From: an uncultured Shinella sp.
Lineage (GTDB): Bacteria > Pseudomonadota > Alphaproteobacteria > Rhizobiales > Rhizobiaceae
DNA length: 12,126 nt
Assembly (NCBI GenBank): GCA_946886325.1
Contig: CAMPIK010000020.1
Span: forward strand, 1-12,126
Direction of reading: 5' to 3'
Shown here: one piece after another, positions 6,375-12,126 of the stretch
Layout: every line of letters begins with the position of its first letter
Position numbering within the stretch: position 1 is the first letter of the stretch
Notes under the pieces: model-generated
Database searches by the model: none
What the model was told of the DNA's origin: nothing
The model's input: the letters and a program-made list of their open reading frames with translations, nothing else
Position numbers and translations under genes: made by a program

Positions 6375-6552
6375 AGAGTTCCCCAACCCTTTTTGTCGAT
6401 GAACCCGTTTTAGTTGAAATTCGCTGCAATCCGGTTTTGGGCTTTCCTCAAATTTTAGCGATCTGCATAAAAGCAGTAGGGTGCGCGGAAAGATCAGGTT
6501 TGTTCCTGTTTTGATCTGGAAATCCTGCCGCAAATTTGTCTATGCTCGCAGC

Positions 6553-7749
6553 ATGACGATTCTGCTGACAAACGCCGAGGCGCGCCGCGTCTTCCTCGCC
6601 CGACAGGGCCTGTCGGGCCATCCGGGGCGCATGCTCGGCAAGGACGGCCTGCTGCAGATGATCCACGATCTCGGCTTCGTCCAGGTCGACAGCATCGCGA
6701 CCGTCGAGCGCGCGCATCACCAGATCCTGTTCACGCGCAACCAGACCTACCGGCGCGAACATCTGGCCGACCTGCTCGAGACGGATGGCGAGCTCTTCGA
6801 GAACTGGACGCATGACGCCTCGATCATCCCGAGCGGCTTCTTCCGCTACTGGAAGCACAGGTTCCGCCGCGAGGATGCCGTGATCCTGGAGCGCTGGCGC
6901 AAATGGCGCGGCGAGGGTTTCGAGGAGGCGTTCGACGACACCTATGCCCGCATTGAGGCAGGCGGCGCCGTCATGTCGCGCGAGCTGAAGACGGACGATC
7001 ACAAGTCCGGCGGCTGGTGGAACTGGCATCCGTCGAAGACCGCGCTCGAATATCTCTGGCGCACCGGCAAGGTGGCCATCGCCCGGCGCGAGAATTTCCA
7101 GAAGGTCTACGACCTTGTCGAGCGCGTGCTGCCGCCGCATCACCATGAGCCGGAGGTCGACCACGACGCCTTCGTCGACTGGGCCTGCCGCAGCGCGCTG
7201 GAACGGCTGGGTTTCGCCACCCATGGCGAGATCGCGGCCTTCTGGGACCTGCTGTCGCCGGAAGAGGCGAAGGCCTGGGTCGAAACCCATCGCGATGAAT
7301 TGCAGCCCGTCGCCATCGAAACCGTGGAGCCCGGCAAGCCGCGGGCCTCCGTCGCGCTGCCGGGTTTCGCGGAGAGCCTTGCCGCAGTGCCGGAGCCGCC
7401 GAACCGGCTGCGCGTGCTGTCGCCCTTCGATCCGCTGATCCGCAACCGCAACCGCACCGAACGGCTCTTCGGCTTCTTCTACCGCATCGAGATCTTCGTG
7501 CCGGAACCGAAGCGGCAATATGGCTACTATGTCTTCCCGCTGCTCGAAGGCGACAGGCTGGTGGGGCGGATCGACATGAAGGCGGACCGCAGGGCCGGAT
7601 CGCTCGATGTGCGCCGCCTCTGGCTGGAGCCCGGCGTCCGCGCGTCCTCCGGCCGGATCGCGAAGCTCGAATCCGAACTGGCGCGCCTTGCCCGTTTTGC
7701 CGGTGTGGAAGAGGTGCGCTATCTCGACGGCTGGCTCGCCGCCTCGTAG
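6553..7749 (+). CDS. ycaQ: AlkX/YcaQ-like winged-helix DNA glycosylase (HTH_42 family)
   Basis: 398 residues, normal for the YcaQ family, which excises bulky alkylated bases and unhooks DNA interstrand crosslinks. The key feature is GFVQVDSIATVERAHHQILFTR (41-62): Gln44-Val45-Asp46 is the Q-hydrophobic-D catalytic motif of the AlkX/YcaQ branch, as opposed to the QxQ motif of AlkZ. Further family landmarks are FENWTHDASIIP (82-93), YLWRTGKVAIARR near 166-178 and LSPFDPLIRNRNRTERLFGF near 288-307. The longer frame back to GTG 6481 has no support; ATG 6553 gives the typical M-T-I-L-L-(T/S)-N-x-E-A-R-R start. No good Shine-Dalgarno lies before 6553, so translation may be leaderless or weak. It is the only plus-strand gene, and its stop is 7 bases from the stop of the convergent membrane-protein gene. 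Confidence 0.92.
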   Translation: MTILLTNAEARRVFLARQGLSGHPGRMLGKDGLLQMIHDLGFVQVDSIATVERAHHQILFTRNQTYRREHLADLLETDGELFENWTHDASIIPSGFFRYWKHRFRREDAVILERWRKWRGEGFEEAFDDTYARIEAGGAVMSRELKTDDHKSGGWWNWHPSKTALEYLWRTGKVAIARRENFQKVYDLVERVLPPHHHEPEVDHDAFVDWACRSALERLGFATHGEIAAFWDLLSPEEAKAWVETHRDELQPVAIETVEPGKPRASVALPGFAESLAAVPEPPNRLRVLSPFDPLIRNRNRTERLFGFFYRIEIFVPEPKRQYGYYVFPLLEGDRLVGRIDMKADRRAGSLDVRRLWLEPGVRASSGRIAKLESELARLARFAGVEEVRYLDGWLAAS

Positions 7750-7756
7750 GTAGCGA

Positions 7757-8716
7757 TCACGCGGTGGCCGGACGCCCGCCGAAGGCGCTGACGGCCTTTT
7801 CCTTGATCTCGCGGAATTTCGACGAGGCGCCGGCAAGCTTGGCGTCCCAGGCGGGGTCCGGCACCTGGCCTTCGATCGTCTTGAAATAGACGCTCATGAG
7901 AGCGGCGATCGCAAAGGGTTCGAGCACGGCCGCCTTGAAGGCCCAGGCGAAGACAAGCGCGATCACGAAGGCGTATCCGGCGATATTGCCGGGGAAGAAA
8001 TAGAGGATCGCGGCGGCCGGCGACAGCGCCAGCAGGAAGACGACGATGGCGAGGATCCACAGGAAGACGGAAAGCCAGACCGCGTTCTTGACCATCTTCA
8101 GGCCGTTCTGGGCATAGAGAACGAGCCCGTGGCGGGAACTATCCCAGGCATTCGTGCTGTTGGTGCGGATGTTGTAGCCGAGGATGATCTCGTCGACATA
8201 GGTGAGTGACAGCCGGATCACGGTATTGGCGAAGCGGGCGAGCGCGTCGAGGCCGGGGATCGGCAGGAAGGCGGCGATGCCGCCGATAAGCCCGGTGATC
8301 GCGGCAATCGCGCCCTTGATGAGCTGGTCGAGCACGAAGAGCGTATTCGCCTCGCCGAAGCGGGCCGTGACGACTTCCCGGCCATAGGCCACCTGGCTTT
8401 GGCCGGCCGGCAGCGGCGCGTTGTCGATCAGCTTGACGATGACGGCGATATGGGCGGCCTTCACCATGTAGAGCAGCCATTCGCGCGCCCAGTAGACCGC
8501 GCCGGCGACAAGGCCGAAACCGATGAAGCCGCCGCCGACCGCGAAGCCGCTTGGGTCTTCGCTGAGGTTGCCGACGCCATAGCCGATGCCCGCACCCGTT
8601 CCCGTCGCCAGGATGAAGACGAGCGTGATGCCGAAATAGATCGCCATGCGCAGCAGGATGAAGGGAAGCGTCTGGAGAAGAATGCCGATCGTCCTGCCGA
8701 TGCTGAAATCCCACAT
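7757..8716 (-). CDS. Polytopic membrane protein of unknown function, last gene of the ribB-sulfotransferase operon
   Basis: 319 residues with no family I can name. Hydrophobic segments, likely membrane-spanning, at about 13-38, 57-78, 131-153, 213-241 and 246-278. Between segments 3 and 4 lies a conserved-looking soluble stretch, YVDEIILGYNIRTNS-TNAWDSSRHGLVLYAQNG (173-205). The C-terminal tail (279-319) is charged and probably cytoplasmic. No signal peptide, no catalytic motif and no transporter signature was recognised. ATG 8716 has AGGA close upstream. It follows the second sulfotransferase gene by 17 bases, so it is probably co-transcribed and may supply or export a substrate for sulfation; that role is inference only. 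Confidence 0.85.
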   Translation of the reverse strand: MWDFSIGRTIGILLQTLPFILLRMAIYFGITLVFILATGTGAGIGYGVGNLSEDPSGFAVGGGFIGFGLVAGAVYWAREWLLYMVKAAHIAVIVKLIDNAPLPAGQSQVAYGREVVTARFGEANTLFVLDQLIKGAIAAITGLIGGIAAFLPIPGLDALARFANTVIRLSLTYVDEIILGYNIRTNSTNAWDSSRHGLVLYAQNGLKMVKNAVWLSVFLWILAIVVFLLALSPAAAILYFFPGNIAGYAFVIALVFAWAFKAAVLEPFAIAALMSVYFKTIEGQVPDPAWDAKLAGASSKFREIKEKAVSAFGGRPATA

Positions 8717-8733
8717 TCTTCCTGCTCTCCCCG

Positions 8734-9846
8734 TCAGATTCGGAACCGTTTCCGGATGGCGCGCCCCTGGATAATGAGGCGCTTGGTCAGATTGGCGATG
8801 ACGATCGCCGGGCTGCTGGACCGCGTCTTGCGCCGCGCCTTCGTAAGAACGGCGGCAACCTCCGGCACCGCGCGCAGCTCCGCCTGGTCGTAGTGGACCC
8901 AGCGCGCGGGCTCGCGCGAAAACAGCCGGCCGTCATCGGGCAGGGGATACATATATGTTCCCAGCCTTTCGACCAGACGGCTCTCGACCGCCAGAAATTC
9001 GGGACTTTCGCGTGAAATCTCCTCGACACGGCGTGCCCTTGGGGCGGCAAGCTCCATCACGCGCAGGATCTCGGCCTTCTCTTCGGGCGAGAAGAAATAG
9101 CGCACCGCGTCGCCCATATGGAGCCGCCCGCGTCCGCCGAAACCCTCGTTCTCGACGGAGAGCAGCCGGATGAATTCCGTCATCTCGATCGGCAGGCGCT
9201 CGTTGGAGGAGGGGCGTTCGGCCGGCGGCAGGTCGCCGATGCCGAGCACCGTCTCCATGAAGACCGTGTAGATATCGAGCTTGCGCCGGCGCATCTCGTC
9301 ATAGAGCAGGATGGTGAGGTCGGCGGAGGTCTTCTTGACGAGCGGCTCGATCTCCACCAGCGGGTTCAAGAGATGCGAGTGCATCGGATCGGGAAAATGC
9401 TTTTCCATGCGCTCCGGCAGGCTCAGCACCATGCCCGTCTTCACCTTCTGCGCCCAGAAGGAATAGAACATGTCGAGCGGGTCGCGCAGCGCATAGACCA
9501 AATGCAGCTTGCGCTCGCCGATCACCTCCTGGACGGCCTGGAAATGCGCCGGCTTCCACTTGCGAAAACCCTCCGAGGACAGAAGCACGTTCAGCCCTTC
9601 GGCGTCGGCCTTGTCGATCACGCGGCGGAAGTCGTCGTAGCGCGGCCCTTTGCGATGGACGAATTGCGAGCCCTGGTCCGACAGGTCGTGGTGCGCGCTG
9701 CCGACCCGCTCGCCGATTGCCGGATAGAGCCAGCCACGCTGGCGCAGCGCATCGGCATGGTGCTTGAAATTCGACTGCATATAGGTCGTCGCCGTCTTGT
9801 GCGGGCCGATATGCATGACGAGCCGCAGGGGCTTGGGCGAACTCAT
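8734..9846 (-). CDS. PAPS-dependent sulfotransferase-like protein B
   Basis: 370 residues. The phosphosulfate-binding loop is HIGPHKTATTYMQ (12-24), the form K-T-[AG]-T-[TS] used for the 5'-phosphate of PAPS. The 3'-phosphate site is VYALRDPLDMFYSF (117-130) with Arg121 and Ser129. Also seen: SSEGFRKW (90-97), GIGDLPP (202-208), NERxPIEMTEFIR (215-227) and HYDQAELRAVPEV (318-330). No signal peptide, so the enzyme is cytoplasmic. It would move sulfate from PAPS onto a hydroxyl or amine of an unknown acceptor, perhaps a glycan, lipid or Nod-factor-like molecule. It is clearly paralogous with the upstream gene along its whole length. It starts 38 bases after that gene's stop; AAGGA lies about 12 bases before ATG 9846, a long spacing. 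Confidence 0.86.
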   Translation of the reverse strand: MSSPKPLRLVMHIGPHKTATTYMQSNFKHHADALRQRGWLYPAIGERVGSAHHDLSDQGSQFVHRKGPRYDDFRRVIDKADAEGLNVLLSSEGFRKWKPAHFQAVQEVIGERKLHLVYALRDPLDMFYSFWAQKVKTGMVLSLPERMEKHFPDPMHSHLLNPLVEIEPLVKKTSADLTILLYDEMRRRKLDIYTVFMETVLGIGDLPPAERPSSNERLPIEMTEFIRLLSVENEGFGGRGRLHMGDAVRYFFSPEEKAEILRVMELAAPRARRVEEISRESPEFLAVESRLVERLGTYMYPLPDDGRLFSREPARWVHYDQAELRAVPEVAAVLTKARRKTRSSSPAIVIANLTKRLIIQGRAIRKRFRI

Positions 9847-9884
9847 GGTCGTTTGCGATCCTTAAGCGTCAAGGCTTCGAAGGT

Positions 9885-10994
9885 TCATGTCCGTTTCAGC
9901 ATCCGGCGGAGCCGGGCCGACAGTCTGTAGAATACATTTTTCTCGGCGCGCTTCAGCCGCGATGCCATTTCATCGAGCAGCGCCTTCACCTCGGGCACGG
10001 CGCGGAGTGCGTCCTCGTCATAGTGCGCAAGATGCGCGATCCCGCGCTGGAAGATCGGGTCCTTGCCGGCCGGCGGGATCATGGCCTCGGCATATCTCTT
10101 TCGCAGCCGCCGTTCGATGCCGAGCAGCGCAGGTTCGTCGCGTGAGAGGATGAGCTCCCGCTTTGCGCCTTCGGCCTTGTCCCGCACCGTCCGCACGATC
10201 TCGTCGCGCTCCGCCTCGCTCGAAAGCGTCATGAAGCTCTGCCGGAGCGTGCGCCCATGCACCCGGTCGCGCTCGTTGGTCATCTTCACCAGAACCCGGA
10301 TGAACTCGGTCATCTCGATCTCGTTGCGCTCGTTGGCGCGGCCGAGCTTGCGGGGCGGCAGGTCGCCGATGCCGAGGACCTGCTTCATGACCAGGTCGAA
10401 GATATCGAGCTTGTTGCGCGATATTTCCTCGTAGAGCACCACATGAAGCCGCGTCGCGTCGAGGTCCCGGAGCTTGTCCAGCACGACCAGCGGATTGATG
10501 ACGCGCGATTTCGTCGGGTCCTCGAAATACTGCGCGTGGCGCTCCAACAGGCTCAGCGTGTGGCCATGCTTGACCTGTTCCGACCAGTGCGAGTGGAAGA
10601 GCGTCACCGGATCGCGCACCGTGTAGACGATGTCGAGCGGCCGGCCGCCGAAGATCGCGCGCAACCGCTCGTAGTTTTCGGGCTTCCAGGTGGAAAAGCC
10701 CTCGGCCGACATCAGCACGTTGAGGCCGCGCCTGTCGGCATCGGCGGCGAGTGCCTTGAGCTTGCGGTGATGCACGCCGTCCGCATCGAGGAACTTGGCT
10801 GCGAAATAGGCGAGGTGATGATGCGCGCCGTTGCCGGCCGAGCCTGTCTCCGGAAACAGCCAGCCCCGCTTGGCGAGATCGCCCCTCAAGGCAACGAACT
10901 GCTGCTGCAGATAGGACGTCGCCGTCTTCGGCGGGCCGATATGCATGACCAGCCGAAGACCGTTCGGGGCATCCTGCTTTGCGGCGGAGGTCAT
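9885..10994 (-). CDS. PAPS-dependent sulfotransferase-like protein A
   Basis: 369 residues from ATG 10994. Phosphosulfate loop HIGPPKTATSYLQ (18-30); 3'-phosphate site IVYTVRDPVTLFHSHW (122-137) with Arg127 and Ser135; then AEGFSTW (97-103), VLGIGDLPP (206-214), NERNEIEMTEFIR (221-233) and AHYDEDALRAVPEV near the C-terminus. It shares this whole motif series with the next gene, so the pair arose by tandem duplication followed by strong divergence. The frame runs 23 codons further, to 11063, but that would overlap ribB by 53 bases with a low-complexity leader; ATG 10994 leaves a 16-base gap and matches the short leader of the paralogue. No strong Shine-Dalgarno is seen, so translation may be coupled to ribB. 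Acceptor unknown. Confidence 0.86.
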   Translation of the reverse strand: MTSAAKQDAPNGLRLVMHIGPPKTATSYLQQQFVALRGDLAKRGWLFPETGSAGNGAHHHLAYFAAKFLDADGVHHRKLKALAADADRRGLNVLMSAEGFSTWKPENYERLRAIFGGRPLDIVYTVRDPVTLFHSHWSEQVKHGHTLSLLERHAQYFEDPTKSRVINPLVVLDKLRDLDATRLHVVLYEEISRNKLDIFDLVMKQVLGIGDLPPRKLGRANERNEIEMTEFIRVLVKMTNERDRVHGRTLRQSFMTLSSEAERDEIVRTVRDKAEGAKRELILSRDEPALLGIERRLRKRYAEAMIPPAGKDPIFQRGIAHLAHYDEDALRAVPEVKALLDEMASRLKRAEKNVFYRLSARLRRMLKRT

Positions 10995-11010
10995 CGGCCG
11001 TGCGCCATCG

Positions 11011-12111
11011 TCAGCAGAGATCCGTCTCGGTGATGCGGATGCCGAAGCCTTCGAGGCCGACATAGTGGCGCTCGCGGGACGCGATCAGCTTGATCGAGGA
11101 AATGCCGAGATCCTTCAGGATCTGCGCGCCGAGGCCGATTTCCAGCCATTCGCTCTCGCGCGCCTGGGCCTCGTCGTGATGCTCGCCTTCGTGTTTGCCC
11201 TTGCGCGCCGTGCTCGACGCGCCAACGCCGACGGAGCCTTCGCGCAGATAGACGATGACGCCGCGGCCCTGTTCCGAGATGCGCTTCATGATCGCATCGA
11301 TCTGGCGGCTCGACCCGAAGACGTCGCCGCCGACATTTTCCAGATGCAGGCGCACGGGAATGTCGACGCCGTCACGGATGTCGCCGAAGACGACGGCCAG
11401 ATGCTGCATCGGGTCCCAGGGCAGCGTGTAGGTGTAGCCCTTCGCCTTGCCGTAGGGCGTCTCGATGTCGAGCGTGCCCACCTGTTCGATCAGCGTCTCC
11501 TTGCGCTGGCGATAGGCGATGAGGTCGGCGACGGAGACCTGCTTCAGGCCGTGCGTCTCGGCAAAGGAGGCGACCTGCGGGCCGCGCATCACGGTGCCGT
11601 CGTCATTGACGAGCTCGGAGATCACCCCGATCGGCGGCAGGCTGGCGAGCCGGCAGAGATCGACGGCGGCTTCCGTATGGCCGGAGCGCATCAGCACGCC
11701 GCCCTCGCGCGCAACGAGCGGGAAGATGTGGCCGGGGCGCAGGAAATCGCTGGCGCCGACATTGGGGTTCGCGAGGTTGCGCACCGTCAGCGTGCGGTCG
11801 TCGGCCGAGATGCCGGTCGAGGTGCCGTGCTTGAAATCGACGGAGACGGTGAAGGCCGTGGTGTGCGCCGAGTCGTTCTCCGCCACCATGGCGTTGAGGT
11901 TCAGCCGCTTGGCTTCCTCGCGCGGCATCGGCGTGCAGACGATGCCGGATGTGTGGCGCACGATGAAGGCCATCTTTTCCGGCGTGCAATGGACAGCGGC
12001 GACGATGAGGTCACCTTCGTTCTCGCGGCCGTCGTCGTCCATGACGACGACGATCTCGCCGGCCTCGAAGGCGCGGATGGCATCGACGACGCGCGTCTGG
12101 TCGTAGCTCAT
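11011..12111 (-). CDS. ribB: 3,4-dihydroxy-2-butanone-4-phosphate synthase with degenerate GTP cyclohydrolase II domain (RibBX type)
   Basis: 366 residues. The N-terminal domain (about 1-205) makes 3,4-dihydroxy-2-butanone 4-phosphate from ribulose 5-phosphate for riboflavin synthesis: DDDGRENEGD (25-34, with acid-rich active loop), HGTSTGISADDRTLTV (95-110), RPGHIFPLVAREGGVL (125-140), RSGHTEAAVDL (142-152, His145) and GVISELVNDDG (162-172, Glu166). The C-terminal domain (about 208-366) is GTP cyclohydrolase II-like, but the three zinc cysteines of RibA (SEC...CDC) are replaced here (LHLEN...SSRQID at 255-272) and the catalytic loop is altered. It should therefore not open GTP. This fits the RibBX variant described in Proteobacteria. 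An AGGA with 8-base spacing precedes ATG 12111. An FMN riboswitch, if present, lies beyond the right edge. It heads the operon with the sulfotransferases. Confidence 0.94.
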   Translation of the reverse strand: MSYDQTRVVDAIRAFEAGEIVVVMDDDGRENEGDLIVAAVHCTPEKMAFIVRHTSGIVCTPMPREEAKRLNLNAMVAENDSAHTTAFTVSVDFKHGTSTGISADDRTLTVRNLANPNVGASDFLRPGHIFPLVAREGGVLMRSGHTEAAVDLCRLASLPPIGVISELVNDDGTVMRGPQVASFAETHGLKQVSVADLIAYRQRKETLIEQVGTLDIETPYGKAKGYTYTLPWDPMQHLAVVFGDIRDGVDIPVRLHLENVGGDVFGSSRQIDAIMKRISEQGRGVIVYLREGSVGVGASSTARKGKHEGEHHDEAQARESEWLEIGLGAQILKDLGISSIKLIASRERHYVGLEGFGIRITETDLC

Positions 12112-12126
12112 GGGTCTTGTCCTATT

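Noticed and set aside
6481..6552. GTG start giving a 24-residue extension of the glycosylase
   Set aside because: The extension does not resemble family N-termini, while ATG 6553 does.
6448..7836. 462-codon minus-strand frame opposite the glycosylase gene
   Set aside because: Its residues are a mirror of the codon usage of the glycosylase; no family features and no ribosome site.
10995..11063. N-terminal 23-residue extension of sulfotransferase A
   Set aside because: It would overlap the end of ribB, has no ribosome site and is absent from the paralogue.

Overview
The window is a high-GC (roughly 60-65% by eye) chromosomal segment of an alphaproteobacterium, most likely Rhizobiales and probably Rhizobiaceae. 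This rests on the protein types and on gene neighbours such as a histone-deacetylase-like gene with xseB, dxs close by, a bioMNY biotin transporter and an AlkX/YcaQ-type glycosylase. The genus assignment is inference. Thirteen protein genes are seen. Twelve lie on the minus strand and only the glycosylase lies on the plus strand. No rRNA, tRNA, CRISPR array, insertion sequence or phage gene was found.

Layout, left to right. 1-583: the first 194 codons of dxs (isoprenoid precursor synthesis), running off the left edge. 793-2190: an HxlR-family regulator followed downstream by a pirin, with a strong hairpin between them. 2191-2642: a gene-free stretch with AT-rich parts, holding three copies of a 14-15 base direct repeat. 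2643-3825: a histone-deacetylase-like zinc hydrolase and xseB, separated by one base. 4006-5886: bioM-bioN-bioY, a complete energy-coupling-factor (ECF) biotin importer in one operon, with hairpins downstream. 6015-6374: a small basic secreted protein of unknown function, followed by a large GC-rich hairpin. 6553-7749: the plus-strand DNA glycosylase, convergent with the next block. 7757-12111: a four-gene minus-strand operon reading ribB (with a degenerate GTP cyclohydrolase II domain), sulfotransferase A, sulfotransferase B, then a polytopic membrane protein, with gaps of 16, 38 and 17 bases.

Most of the window is housekeeping: riboflavin, isoprenoid, biotin uptake and DNA repair genes. The least explained part is the ribB-linked cassette of two tandem paralogous sulfotransferases plus a multi-pass membrane protein, which looks like an undescribed sulfation module acting on a lipid or surface glycan. 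The dxs start, the hxlR start and the bioM start (TTG) were set from Shine-Dalgarno spacing. The bioY, second sulfotransferase, small secreted protein and glycosylase starts are internal to longer open frames.
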